Assembly: GCF_000934755.1 (NCBI RefSeq)
Contig: NZ_KN882183.1
Coordinates: forward strand, 1,800-65,799
DNA: 64,000 nt
DNA from: Desulfonatronovibrio magnus
GTDB lineage: Bacteria; Desulfobacterota; Desulfovibrionia; Desulfovibrionales; Desulfonatronovibrionaceae
Direction of reading: 5' to 3'
The translations under genes were made by a program, and so were the position numbers. How positions within the stretch are numbered: the stretch's first letter is position 1; each line of letters begins with the position of its first letter. Shown one piece after another: positions 35,134-45,058 of the stretch. The notes under the pieces were generated by a model that searched no databases, was not told the origin of the DNA, and saw only the letters and a program-made list of their open reading frames with translations.

Positions 35134-35224
35134 GTTTTTGTTCTTATTCCTGTTGCGTGACTGTTTTAAGGGGCTCATATGGACACGTCCGGCTCATTGT
35201 CTGGAATTAACGGCCTTTATTTTT

Positions 35225-35275
35225 GGAGCCTGCATCCAGCAGGCAGCTGCAACAGGCGGCTGAAAGCCGCCTCTT
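35225..35275. repeat. R4 double-hairpin repeat
   Basis: GGAGCCTGCATCCAGCAGGC followed by GGCGGCTGAAAGCCGCC. It lies between the aconitase and ppiD and could act as a weak terminator or mRNA-stabilising structure; that is inference. Confidence 0.7.
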
Positions 35276-35335
35276 AGAGCTGTCCACATTTCAACTGGTT
35301 AAGTAATAATTTGTCGAGAGTTAAGAGAGGATATT

Positions 35336-37225
35336 ATGTTAGATGTGTTAAGAGACAATGCCCAATCATGGATTGTCAAACTGCTTTTTGCTGTCATCGT
35401 CATCGTCTTTGTATTTTGGGGAGTGGGCAGCTTTACCGGAGACCGTGATGGAGTGCTGGCCATTGTCAATGATGAGCCCATACTCATCAATGATTTTATC
35501 AGAGCCTATGAAACCACTGCCCAAAATGTACGCGAACAGAATCCTGATCTTACAGCAGCAGACCTCAGGGAAATGCAGTTCAGGCAACAGATATTCAATC
35601 AGCTGCTTAACTCCACCCTGCTTCTGCAAAAGTCAAGAGAACTTGGGCTGCAGGTATCACGTTCTGAACTGCAAAGGGAAATTACGCAGCTGCCAGCCTT
35701 TCTGAGAGAGGACAACCAGTTTGACCCCGAGCTGTATCAGGGGATATTGCGAGCCCATCATCTCACGCCAGCTGAGTTTGAGCGGGATTTTCAAAACAAT
35801 CTGCTTATGCAGAAAATGGAAGAATATGTTGCTCTACCTTCCAGACCCAATCCCAGAGAAGTGCAGGATTTTTTCAACTATATCAGGTCTCAGGCCAAAG
35901 TTGACTACCTTAAAGTTTCCTGGTCTGATTTTGAAGAGGATTTGGAGATCAGCCAGGAAGATATTGAAGCCCACTACCGGGAAAACCAGTCCAGGTTTAT
36001 GGTCCCGGAAAAAATAAAGATCAGCTACCTTCAGCTTACTCCCAGAGCCCTTGCCCCCATGCAGGATGTTTCTTCAGATGAAATCGAGGAATATTATCGG
36101 GCTAATCTGGCCGAATATACTACTCCTGAAGAAGTCAGAGCATCCCATATTCTAGTTACTTTAGCGCAGGATGCTTCCCAGGATGAGCAGGACGAGGCTA
36201 AAGAAAAAATAACTGCCATAAGCGCTCGACTTCAGGATGGCGAAGACTTTGCAGAACTGGCCATGGAGCATTCCCAATGCCCCAGCGCCAGCCAGGGGGG
36301 TGACCTTGGAACTTTTGGCCGGGGACGAATGGTTCCGGAATTTGAAGATGCGGTATTTAACCTTGAGGCAGGAGAAATTAGCGAACCTGTCAAGACACAG
36401 TTTGGCTGGCACATCATCAAACTGCATGAGTACATACCAGAAGGCACCCAGGAGCTTGATGAGGTAAGAGCAAGCATCAGAATGGAACTGGGCGCAGACA
36501 AGGCTATGGACGAACTTGCTGATATCATGGACGATATCCTGGAGATTCTCTTGACCGGAGGTACCTTAGATGAAGCTGCCCAGCGTCTGAACTTAGATAC
36601 CCGGACAACAGATTTTTTCTCCATGCAGGATGGACCAAGGGATCTGGACCTGCCTTCTACTGCAATTAACCAGCTTTTCAACATGACGATTTCAGAAGTG
36701 ACAGAAACACCTGTCATGATTGAACAGGGCTATGTTTTTGCTGAAAAAATAGATGCCAGGGATGCAAAGGTCAGGGATCTGGAAGAGGTCCAGGACGATA
36801 TCGTCAACACACTTACCAGACAGAAAGCCATGGAAATGGCTCGGGAAAGAGCTGCAGAATACCTGGCCTCAATAAATGAAGATGATATGGAAGGTGATAT
36901 CAACGCATCACTGGAAAGCAGCAGTGCCTTCGACAGACAGGGCTTTATACCAGGTCTTGGCATGTCTCCGGATATTGCACTGGCTGCATTTGCTGCAGGT
37001 GAAGGACAATGGCTGCCTGAAGTATACAGAATAGGCAACGGATACGTTATTGCCAGAGTTTCTGAAATCATTCTGCCTGACCCTGAAAAATTTGAGCAGG
37101 AAAAGGACCAATGGGTCGAACACTTTGCCCAAATGCAAAAACAGCAAGCATTCCAGTCTTTCGTGAATATGCTGCGCAATCAGGCAAGAATCAGAATTCT
37201 TCGTCCTGATATTATTGACAGCTAA
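35336..37225 (+). CDS. ppiD: PpiD/SurA-like membrane-anchored peptidyl-prolyl isomerase
   Basis: A 629-residue periplasmic chaperone held by one N-terminal membrane helix (about residues 12-34, [22 protein letters not shown]). A SurA-like N-domain (about 40-190) is followed by a parvulin domain (about 265-360: [46 protein letters not shown]) and a C-terminal domain. It assists folding of secreted proteins near the Sec translocon. Length and layout agree with PpiD. GAGAGG precedes ATG 35336. A clear terminator follows. Confidence 0.92.
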   Translation: MLDVLRDNAQSWIVKLLFAVIVIVFVFWGVGSFTGDRDGVLAIVNDEPILINDFIRAYETTAQNVREQNPDLTAADLREMQFRQQIFNQLLNSTLLLQKSRELGLQVSRSELQREITQLPAFLREDNQFDPELYQGILRAHHLTPAEFERDFQNNLLMQKMEEYVALPSRPNPREVQDFFNYIRSQAKVDYLKVSWSDFEEDLEISQEDIEAHYRENQSRFMVPEKIKISYLQLTPRALAPMQDVSSDEIEEYYRANLAEYTTPEEVRASHILVTLAQDASQDEQDEAKEKITAISARLQDGEDFAELAMEHSQCPSASQGGDLGTFGRGRMVPEFEDAVFNLEAGEISEPVKTQFGWHIIKLHEYIPEGTQELDEVRASIRMELGADKAMDELADIMDDILEILLTGGTLDEAAQRLNLDTRTTDFFSMQDGPRDLDLPSTAINQLFNMTISEVTETPVMIEQGYVFAEKIDARDAKVRDLEEVQDDIVNTLTRQKAMEMARERAAEYLASINEDDMEGDINASLESSSAFDRQGFIPGLGMSPDIALAAFAAGEGQWLPEVYRIGNGYVIARVSEIILPDPEKFEQEKDQWVEHFAQMQKQQAFQSFVNMLRNQARIRILRPDIIDS

Positions 37226-37278
37226 GATATAAAGCACCAGACCCCGTTCAGCTCAATTATTCACAAAAATGATTGCAC

Positions 37279-37311
37279 AAAAAAGCCCTCCCAATGGAGG
37301 GCTTTTTTTAT
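37279..37311 (+). terminator. Rho-independent terminator after ppiD
   Basis: AAAAAAGCCCTCC-CAAT-GGAGGGCTTTTTTT, 54 bases after the ppiD stop; symmetrical A and T tracts would let it work in both directions. Confidence 0.93.
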
Positions 37312-37377
37312 AACTGGCATTGTTTTTTCCCGGCATGCGTCCAAGTGCTTATTGCAGCGTAAGCCGGGGAATGGTAA

Positions 37378-37549
37378 TTACTAACTTACCGTTGCAATCA
37401 TGTAAAAAAAAACAAGAAAGTAGTTTAATTTTGAAAGAGCAATGATGCTCAGGATCCTTATTCTTCAGCCTTCAGCCTGAAAAGTACGGTTATCGCCCTA
37501 ACTCAACGATCCTTGTTAAAAATTGGGTTGTTGGCATAGCCCGCATTAG
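37378..37549 (+). repeat. R1 repeat, copy h
   Basis: TTACTAACTTACCGTTGCAATC, AAAAAAAACAAGAAAG, short CTTCAGC core (37465-37478), and the end GGGTTGTTGGCATAGCCCGC. It ends 14 bases before the ATG of the next gene. Confidence 0.8.
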
Positions 37550-37562
37550 AGACATTAACGGC

Positions 37563-38450
37563 ATGCGTATACTATTCACTATACCCCATTTTTTTGACTC
37601 AGAAGCAAAAATAGCAAAAGGAGCAAAGCATGGCTCGCAAAAAGAAAAAGCTGAAAAACGTCTTCGCGGGTTAGTCAGGCAAGTTTTATCCCTGCACCAG
37701 ATATTCGGACATTCTGTTTGCATGCTGCACATAGCCTCCAGGACCGCCATACCAGCAGGCCAGGCCATGCAGTGCAACATCCATGCTGCAATGCTGACAA
37801 CAGGCAAAAAACATCTTCTACACCGCCTTCCTCTCTGCAAGACATTATATGAGCATATTGAAACAGATGCAGATCCTTTGTTTCTGGGTTACGAATGTCA
37901 TAGACTGATGCAGGAACGACTTGGACAATATGACTATTATTGCTACTTAGAAGACGATCTCATAATAAATGACCCTCTTTTTTTTGCCAAACTGCACTGG
38001 TTCACAAAAAACACTGGCAACATATGCGTGCTTTTGCCACATCGATACGAAAACACAGCCAGAGGGCCTTACTCAAAAGTATATATTGACGGCGATTTGC
38101 GACCGGATATTACCAGTGAATATCAAAATGTCAGACAGCAGCCCGCCATCAAGGCAGAGATAATGGGTATGCCCTTAATCTTTTCCAGAACGCTCAACCC
38201 TCATTCAGGCTGTTTTTTCCTGAACCAGGCTCAAATGGAACATTTTGCAGCCAGGCCCTGGTTCATGGACAGATCAGCCAGATTCATTGGACCGCTGGAA
38301 AGTGCTGCCAGTCTTGGGATAATGCGCACGTTCAAAGTTTACAAGCCTGCCAGGGAATATGCTCAATTTCTGGAAATCATGCATGCAGGCACAGCTTTTG
38401 CCGGACTGATAGGTGGAAAAATCAGAATTGCTCAAAAGCAGGATAGCTAA
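37563..38450 (+). CDS. Putative glycosyltransferase (GT-A-like)
   Basis: A 295-residue protein. MRILFTIPHFF starts like a glycosyltransferase Rossmann strand, and YDYYCYLEDDLIINDPLFFAKLHWF contains an acidic EDD cluster (about residues 123-125) at the place of a DxD metal/nucleotide-sugar motif. LLPHRYE, YIDGDLRPD and HSGCFFLNQAQM follow. No membrane spans. I do not recognise a precise family. Its 5' region overlaps nothing but lies directly behind an R1 repeat, with no obvious binding site before ATG 37563. Confidence 0.55.
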   Translation: MRILFTIPHFFDSEAKIAKGAKHGSQKEKAEKRLRGLVRQVLSLHQIFGHSVCMLHIASRTAIPAGQAMQCNIHAAMLTTGKKHLLHRLPLCKTLYEHIETDADPLFLGYECHRLMQERLGQYDYYCYLEDDLIINDPLFFAKLHWFTKNTGNICVLLPHRYENTARGPYSKVYIDGDLRPDITSEYQNVRQQPAIKAEIMGMPLIFSRTLNPHSGCFFLNQAQMEHFAARPWFMDRSARFIGPLESAASLGIMRTFKVYKPAREYAQFLEIMHAGTAFAGLIGGKIRIAQKQDS

Positions 38451-38670
38451 ACTCACTTACGTCCTGGCCCCAGAGTGCCTGTCCCCATGCATACCTGCTG
38501 CAATTTATCTATAAAATATTAAATATTCAATTCTGCCAAAATCACAGACTTTATCAAGCTTTTTAATGGTTCCTCGCAGGGGCTGCTCCTATTTCCATTG
38601 AGGAGATCCATTTCAGGTACTTGGCTCTTGTTGAAATGCTTCAGCTCAGGAACCAGGGACAAAGCAATCA

Positions 38671-41600
38671 TCAGTTGGCAAGCACAATATTTTCTGATCC
38701 AAAATCTGCCATATCATCCTCAGCCAATTGCTCAAGTAGAATTTTCATATCAGCCGCTCCTCCCCCATTTACATCAATCAAAAGTACGGCAGCCCCATTA
38801 TCAATTTCATATCGTGCTTGAGGACCACTGCCATCAAATTCATCAGAACCTCTCCACTCGAAAGAATGAAAGCCTTGAATGTCAAAGTATAGCTTATCGC
38901 TTGCAACGTTAAAATCCATAATTGTATCGTATCTTTCTAAATTGGAATCATCTTCACTCAAGTACTTGAAGACATTAATGCCGCCTCTTCCCCACAGTTC
39001 GTCTGCGCCTTTTCCGCCAGTAATAGTATCATTACCCCCACCGCCTTCTATGGTGTCATCCTGGTCAGAGCCAACTAGAGAGTCTGATTCAAAGAAACCT
39101 CTGATCAACCAACCATTGTCCCCTCCAGCCTGGGAAAGATCAATTACATTTTCAACTCCATAGTGGGCATCTATTGTGGCCGAACCATTATTTATTGAGT
39201 CACTTGTGGCTATCCATTGACCGCTTTCATAAACCCAAGCAGTCACTCCAGCACCGCTTTCAACAACCAGGCTGTCCTGTCCATTGCCCAGGTCCTCAAT
39301 AAGTACCTCCCCTCCAGTGATATGAAAAAGGTCATCACCCTCCCCACCTGTCAGGTGATCATATCCTGCTCCACTTATAATCGTATCATTACCCGAACCG
39401 CCTATGATGTCATTTCCAAATACACTGTTATTGCTGTGCACTTCAAATCCCTCAGTTTGCCCGGACAGATCGACTCCTGTTGCCCCATCCTCGCCACCTG
39501 AAAGTCGAATAATGTGAATATTTTGCAAACTGTCATCAGTATCAAATACATTCTCATCAAAATCACCTTTCATAAGATGAAGCTCATTTTCGCCATCCCC
39601 GCCATCAAGTATATCATTAGTTGCATGGCCAAGTCCATTATGGCCGACATCAGCGGACACGATAGTATCATTGCCAGAACCACCAAAAATTGTGTTTTGA
39701 CCAGATCCTGTGACAATATTGTCATCACCTTCACCGCCGTAAATATAATGATCATTGGCACTTGTAACTACTGATATGCTGTCATTACCTCCAAAGCCGA
39801 AGATGGCGTAATCACTGCCTGTTACAGGTGATAATTCAGGACTGTCGCCATCCCCATTGGGATCCACAAGAATTTCAAAATTGCGTTCAGTAAACCAGGC
39901 ATAATACCCTGGGTTATCATCATAAGTATGTGTCAATGTTTCCCAGTTCTCAGGCTCAGGCCCTGGTGGGTCTTCTGGATCAGGCCCATCATATATCCAG
40001 TCAAGCCAATCTATGACAGAGCCTGTGGCCGGATCTCCGAGCTGTTCAAGACCCACTCCCTGAAGTTCGATCTTCATATCAGCTGATGCATTGCCATTAA
40101 CGTCTATCTCAAGAATACCTTCAGCAAACCTGGCTTGAGGACTGCCACCCCCTGTAAATGAATCGCTGCCTATGTAGCCGATATCTTGTTGTAATCCCTG
40201 AATCTCAAACTTCAGAACATCATCCACGGGATTAAAATCCATTACTTTGCTGAATGATGAATCTGCTGGGGAATCGAGTAAGCTTCTAAATACAAATACA
40301 TTACTTCCCATCCCTGGATTGCTGGAATCACCACCCCAAAGTTCATCAGCACCTTCTCCTCCTAAGATAGTGTCATTACCTTTCCCACCATAAATAATGT
40401 CATCTCCTGATCCGCCGATCAGATAGTCGTTTCCTCCCCCGCCTAACAGATAGTTGGTAGCCGTGCTGTTGGATGCATCTATAGTGTCATCACCACCAAA
40501 GGCTAACACAGCTACGCTACTTTCAGAAGAAACAGTAAAAGTGTCAATAAAGTCATCACCGTCACTACCAAAAATCACCTCATCGACCCCGTCAATGAAA
40601 AGATCTTTAAGCTCGGTTAATCCTGACAAAGGGGAAATATCACTAATGTTGTTGTTCTCCAAGTTAAGATAGACAAGACTGTTTAGACCTGACAAATGAG
40701 ATATATTGCTGATTTGATTAGCAGACAAATCAAGTAAATTCAGATTTTCAAGATTAGACAGATAGGATATTTCTCTAATGTCGTTACCTCGTAAGTAAAG
40801 ACTGTGCAGACTCGCAAGCTGAGCCAATGCAGATATGTCAACGATATTGTTATCGCCCAGTTGAATACTATGCAGATTCTCTAAACTGGATAAAGCTGAT
40901 ATATCGCTAATATTATTGCCCCACAAATTCAGAGTGTGCAGGCTTGCAAGATTTGTCAAAGCAGATATGTTGCTGATATTGTTGAATGATAAGTGAAGTT
41001 CTTGCAAGTTAAGAAGATTGCCCAAGGCAGACACATCGCTAATACTGATGTTGCTCCCCAAATGCAGGAAAGTCAGGCTTTCCAACTTGGATAGGTCTGA
41101 CAAACTGCTGTCACTGATATTATTGTTCCACAAGTGTAGATGTGTCAAACTTTCAAGTTCAGCTAAAGCTGACAAATTACTCACGTTGTTATTATTCAAG
41201 TACAGCTGATTCAGGTTCACTGCATATTCCAGGCCAGTCAGATCTGTTATATCTAATTGTGATGCATTCAGAACTAACAATTCCTCCATATCGTCCCTGT
41301 TGAGTATATGTTCATGACCTCTGCCTAACTCGACCATTATGGCTTCTTTCAAGTTTGCATCGGAGATGTCTATTTGTTCAGGCTCTGGAGTAGGGGTCGG
41401 TGTTGGTTCCGGTTCAGGCGTAGGAGTCGGTGAAGGCGTAGGTGTCGGTGTTGGCTCAGGTGTTGGAGTAGGTGTTGGTGTTGGTTCGGGAGTAGGAGTT
41501 GGTGTTGGCTCTGGTGTCGGTTCTGGTGTAGGAGTTGGAGTAGGCTCAGGCGTAGGTGTAGGAGTCGGTTCAGGCGTAGGTGTTGGTGAAGGCGTAGGTG

Positions 41601-42588
41601 TCGGTGTTGGCTCAGGTGTTGGAGTAGGTGTTGGCTGCGGCTCAGGAGTAGGCCCAAGTGTAGGCTGAGGTGTAGGTGCAGGGGTTGGAGTTGGCGTAGA
41701 AACAGGTGCAGGTTGAATTATTTCAGACATTTCCTTGGTTGTAATCTTATGTGCCCTGGTCTGGGCGAGGTCTACAGGTGCCGGTTCACCAACCATATCT
41801 TCTTCTGGTTGATCCTGCAGCTGATTTGGTGCCTGAATTTGAGGTTGAGGCGTTGGGTCTGGAATATCCTGATGGGGATCTTCAGGCACTTCCCGAGAGT
41901 CATCTGGAGCAGCTGCAGTATCTTGTGAGAAAATATCCGGTGTATCATCAAAACCCGAGATATCCTGAGAATCGAAATAACCGCCAGGGCCTGTTTCAGC
42001 CAGAGCATTAGGTGCAAAAGAATGAAAGAAATGCAGTTCCTGTGGAGTTATGGGGCGCATAAAACCCATGGGCTGGTCTCTAAAAACGTCCATCATATTC
42101 ATGGGTGAAGTAATAATTCTGATCTCGCCAAAAGTGTCTTGAATAATAACACTGAAGCCCTCCGAAATAATTTCAGCTCCATGAGATTCCTGATCTACCA
42201 TCACTCTGTGTACTGTAACAGTACCCCTGATACCTATCAGGGAAAGCGGGGATTCAAGATTGACTCTTTCCGGGTTCTCCTCGGCAATCCTGCCGGATAC
42301 ATGACGAAATGCACCCTGCATGAGATTAAATGACAGACCCGAGTTGTCCATATCCTGAGGGTCAAATATATATTCATCCAGGCTGAGTGCTGAATCTGGT
42401 CCTTGAGACAAAATGGTATTATCAAGAAAACGGATCTCTACGCTGGAATCCGGACCAGTTATGATTCTTTCACCTTCATAAACCGGATCATTAATTTCCA
42501 GAGGACGCAAAGCATTGTCCTGCTCTGCCCTTACATCTCCGCTGGATCCAATAACTCTGCCGATTTCCTGTCCTGGGCTGGAAGACAT
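38671..42588 (-). CDS. Giant secreted FecR-LRR-RTX protein
   Basis: A 1305-residue protein with an unusual domain order. Residues about 30-170: FecR-like domain ([34 protein letters not shown]). About 295-405: a Thr/Pro/Glu linker of PTPTPEPTP repeats. About 430-680: ten or so 22-residue leucine-rich repeats of SDS22/internalin type ([17 protein letters not shown] pattern). About 680-1305: RTX calcium-binding nonapeptides ([17 protein letters not shown]) in three blocks, with two serralysin-type C-domains ([34 protein letters not shown]). There is no N-terminal signal peptide, as expected for type I secretion with a C-terminal signal. ATG 42588 follows AGGAGAAATG. The TolC gene just upstream is the likely outer-membrane channel; ABC and adaptor genes are not adjacent. 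Probably an adhesin or biofilm protein. Confidence 0.85.
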   Translation of the reverse strand: MSSSPGQEIGRVIGSSGDVRAEQDNALRPLEINDPVYEGERIITGPDSSVEIRFLDNTILSQGPDSALSLDEYIFDPQDMDNSGLSFNLMQGAFRHVSGRIAEENPERVNLESPLSLIGIRGTVTVHRVMVDQESHGAEIISEGFSVIIQDTFGEIRIITSPMNMMDVFRDQPMGFMRPITPQELHFFHSFAPNALAETGPGGYFDSQDISGFDDTPDIFSQDTAAAPDDSREVPEDPHQDIPDPTPQPQIQAPNQLQDQPEEDMVGEPAPVDLAQTRAHKITTKEMSEIIQPAPVSTPTPTPAPTPQPTLGPTPEPQPTPTPTPEPTPTPTPSPTPTPEPTPTPTPEPTPTPTPEPTPEPTPTPTPEPTPTPTPTPEPTPTPTPSPTPTPEPEPTPTPTPEPEQIDISDANLKEAIMVELGRGHEHILNRDDMEELLVLNASQLDITDLTGLEYAVNLNQLYLNNNNVSNLSALAELESLTHLHLWNNNISDSSLSDLSKLESLTFLHLGSNISISDVSALGNLLNLQELHLSFNNISNISALTNLASLHTLNLWGNNISDISALSSLENLHSIQLGDNNIVDISALAQLASLHSLYLRGNDIREISYLSNLENLNLLDLSANQISNISHLSGLNSLVYLNLENNNISDISPLSGLTELKDLFIDGVDEVIFGSDGDDFIDTFTVSSESSVAVLAFGGDDTIDASNSTATNYLLGGGGNDYLIGGSGDDIIYGGKGNDTILGGEGADELWGGDSSNPGMGSNVFVFRSLLDSPADSSFSKVMDFNPVDDVLKFEIQGLQQDIGYIGSDSFTGGGSPQARFAEGILEIDVNGNASADMKIELQGVGLEQLGDPATGSVIDWLDWIYDGPDPEDPPGPEPENWETLTHTYDDNPGYYAWFTERNFEILVDPNGDGDSPELSPVTGSDYAIFGFGGNDSISVVTSANDHYIYGGEGDDNIVTGSGQNTIFGGSGNDTIVSADVGHNGLGHATNDILDGGDGENELHLMKGDFDENVFDTDDSLQNIHIIRLSGGEDGATGVDLSGQTEGFEVHSNNSVFGNDIIGGSGNDTIISGAGYDHLTGGEGDDLFHITGGEVLIEDLGNGQDSLVVESGAGVTAWVYESGQWIATSDSINNGSATIDAHYGVENVIDLSQAGGDNGWLIRGFFESDSLVGSDQDDTIEGGGGNDTITGGKGADELWGRGGINVFKYLSEDDSNLERYDTIMDFNVASDKLYFDIQGFHSFEWRGSDEFDGSGPQARYEIDNGAAVLLIDVNGGGAADMKILLEQLAEDDMADFGSENIVLAN

Positions 42589-42693
42589 ATCATTTCTCCT
42601 GCAAAAATTGTAATAGTTCAGCACTTTTTAAGAAGAAACAGGTGACAGGCAGTCTCCATGCCACATGCAAAGTACATGACTATTACCAAAATT

Positions 42694-43983
42694 TTATCTC
42701 AAAACGTCAAGCTCCAATGTACCCATTGTATAGAGCATTGAATACATGGCCAGATCCTGATCTATTTCAGCGGAAATGGAGTTACTCAGGGCTGCAAGGT
42801 AAGTGACCTCACCGTTGAGGACATCAAGCAGCGACCTGGTGCCAAGCATTCTTTCACGCATGGCAAGCTCCAGAAATTCTTCAAGAATCTCGGCCTGATC
42901 TTTAAGAAAACGCGCTGTCTCTCTTGAGGTGATCAGGTTCTGCCAGGCGGTAACCACTCTTTCCTGAACAAGATATTCCTGATCGTCTCGCACCCTTTCC
43001 ATTTCCTGACGGTTATGTATGGCCTGCATAACAGCTGCTCGCTCCTTGCCACCACTGAATATGTCCCAGGTCACCTCCACCATGCCAAGGGCCTCATTTC
43101 TGGTACCACTGATGCCGGAATCATTTTGCTTTCGCTTAAGCTCTCCAATTAAATGCACTTCTGGCAGATACCTTGCTTGTCTGAATCGTATTTCATGATC
43201 AGCAATATCAATATTATGCTCTGCCAGATGCATATCAAGGCTTTTTTCAGAAGCTGCCTGAAGAGCCTCATGGATAGTTGCCGGCAGATAATCAAGAGGT
43301 CTGGCTGGACGGTACATTCTACCTACTTGCTCATCGGTGAGATCTAAACCAAAGACTGCCTTAAAGCGACTCCTGGCGTTTATTAGTTGTCCTTCAGCCC
43401 TGACTCGTGTGGCCCTGGCTGCTGCAAGCTGAGATTTGGCCTGCAGAACATCAGAAGCAAGACCAGCTCCTCTCGTTACCAGGGTTTCTTCAACTCCTGT
43501 TAAATCAACTATTCTCTTCTCTGATTGCCTGGCAAGCTCAAGCCTGCGCGCAAACCTGTAAACATCAAGATAAGCGCTGATACCCTGAAGCATTACATCC
43601 TGACGGGTAGCTAAGAGCTCTACTTCAGAGCGATTCAGCACAGCCAGAGACCGATCAATGCCGGCTCCGGAGCGACCAAAATCATAAATTAGCTGAGAAG
43701 CCCTGAGTGTCTGGTGATTTCTTGTTTTACTTGACGCAGACCTGCTGCTCGCTGGATCAATGTGCTCCTGACCAATATTGGCTGATGCGGAAACGTGTGG
43801 ATACCACTCACCTCTTGTCTGTCTTACTCCCTGAATAGCGGACTGCCTGCCTGCTTCAGCGGCTTGTATAAGGTTATGCTCCTCAACAGCATTTTCAAGC
43901 AGTTGATAAAGAGACATGGAGTGCGCTTTTGGAATCAACAAACAGGAAAAGACAAAAAAAACCAGCACGGATATCCTGATCAT
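42694..43983 (-). CDS. TolC-family outer-membrane efflux/secretion protein
   Basis: About 429 residues: signal peptide (about 1-22, SVLVFFVFSCLLIPKAHS), then two OEP repeats of coiled-coil hairpins. Typical points are the first-helix QGVRQTRGEWYPHVSASANIG, RASQLIYDFGRSGAGIDRS, LETLVTRGAGLASDVLQAKSQLAAA and the second-repeat RYLPEVHLIGEL with VTWDIFSGGKERAAV. TolC proteins form trimers spanning outer membrane and periplasm. ATG 43983 follows GAGGTG; an in-frame TTG four codons upstream is less likely. It ends 105 bases before the RTX gene and probably serves it. Confidence 0.92.
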   Translation of the reverse strand: MIRISVLVFFVFSCLLIPKAHSMSLYQLLENAVEEHNLIQAAEAGRQSAIQGVRQTRGEWYPHVSASANIGQEHIDPASSRSASSKTRNHQTLRASQLIYDFGRSGAGIDRSLAVLNRSEVELLATRQDVMLQGISAYLDVYRFARRLELARQSEKRIVDLTGVEETLVTRGAGLASDVLQAKSQLAAARATRVRAEGQLINARSRFKAVFGLDLTDEQVGRMYRPARPLDYLPATIHEALQAASEKSLDMHLAEHNIDIADHEIRFRQARYLPEVHLIGELKRKQNDSGISGTRNEALGMVEVTWDIFSGGKERAAVMQAIHNRQEMERVRDDQEYLVQERVVTAWQNLITSRETARFLKDQAEILEEFLELAMRERMLGTRSLLDVLNGEVTYLAALSNSISAEIDQDLAMYSMLYTMGTLELDVLR

Positions 43984-44028
43984 AAAACACCTCAATGAAA
44001 AAAATGATGTTTAAAATACAAATTTTAG

Positions 44029-44663
44029 AAGCGCCTCATCCGGGCGGCCCGGGACCGAACCTGCGAGTAACTGTCTTTAAAGTGGAGCCTGCATCCTGCA
44101 GGCTATTAAATTCCTGGCGGCTGGAAGCCGCCTCCACCTTGAAGAACTGTCACATATTTGTTCCCCTGGGGCGGCCCGGGACCGAACCTGCGAGTAACTG
44201 TCTTTAAAGTGGAGCCTGCATCCTGCAGGCTATTAAATTCCTGGCGGCTGGAAGCCGCCTCCACATTGAAGAACAGACCCGTACTTGCCCCTTGTTCCCA
44301 GGCTCCAGCCTGGGAACAAGAAAAAATCTGGATTCCGGCTTTCGCCGGAATGACGATAAAGAGTAATAGTTTGCTTTAACCGTCACCCCGGACTTGATCC
44401 GGGGTCCAGTTTTTTTTGAAGTTACTTGTAAGCTCCTAACCCGGGCGCGCCCGGGACCGAACCTGCGAGTAACTAAAGATTAGCCTTAGCGCGTTAGAGA
44501 TTGCCGCCCTCGAAGACTCGCTCGCAATGACACCTGAGCTGTCAGGGATGTAGTTGCTGAAAACCTGTCACCCACGAGGGAGCCTAAGCGACCGAAGCAA
44601 TCTGCATGGCAAAACCATAATACACTGATTTTATTACATATACGATTGCAGTTAATTATCAAG
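44029..44663 (+). repeat. Dense repeat cluster: R2-R4-R2-R4-hairpins-R2-R3
   Basis: R2 44029-44072; R4 44084-44137; R2 44168-44200; R4 44211-44264; a 14-bp stem CTTGTTCCCAGGCT/AGCCTGGGAACAAG (44299-44328); ATTCCGGCTTTCGCCGGAAT (44333-44352); CACCCCGGACTTGATCCGGGG (44384-44404); R2 44425-44475 with CCCGGGCGCGCCCGGG; R3 44476-44663. The R2-R4 pair is a direct duplication of about 135 bases. No gene lies here; short open frames in it are repeat-encoded. Confidence 0.8.
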
Positions 44664-45058
44664 TAAAGCACATAATGGTCATCTGCATGAATATAGCTGA
44701 GTATGATCAAAGTCGTAAAACCCCGGCAGTATGACCTGAAAAACACATCTTCTTTATATAAAATTTGGACATAAATTCACTATTATGTCAACAGCAAAAT
44801 CGCACTAAAATGACAGTTCTCTGCAATTATCAAAATTTTGACATGCACATTGCCTTTGGAGTCAAGCTGAAATACATTCAGTTAAAACCTGCTCGACCTC
44901 TATTGACCTTAAGGCTGATTCCAAATATTGATTAACAAAAATCAGAAAATTGAAAAACTTAGACGTCATGTAACATTATTTTTAGTGATCTCGCCAGCAA
45001 AAAAAATCCAGTTACTTCAAGCCATTTTTTTGCGGCTGAGATAAAGGTCAGTATCGTC
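44664..45058. other. AT-rich leader upstream of the cyclase gene
   Basis: No repeats or coding pattern recognised. Two TTTGACAT/TTGGACAT-like motifs (44766, 44837) might be -35 elements, but I cannot place a convincing promoter. Confidence 0.3.

Noticed and set aside
41339-41668. A plus-strand open frame encoding a Gly/Val/Ser-rich repeat protein
   Set aside because: It is the antisense reading of the Thr/Pro/Glu linker minisatellite in the FecR-LRR-RTX gene and has no ribosome binding site.
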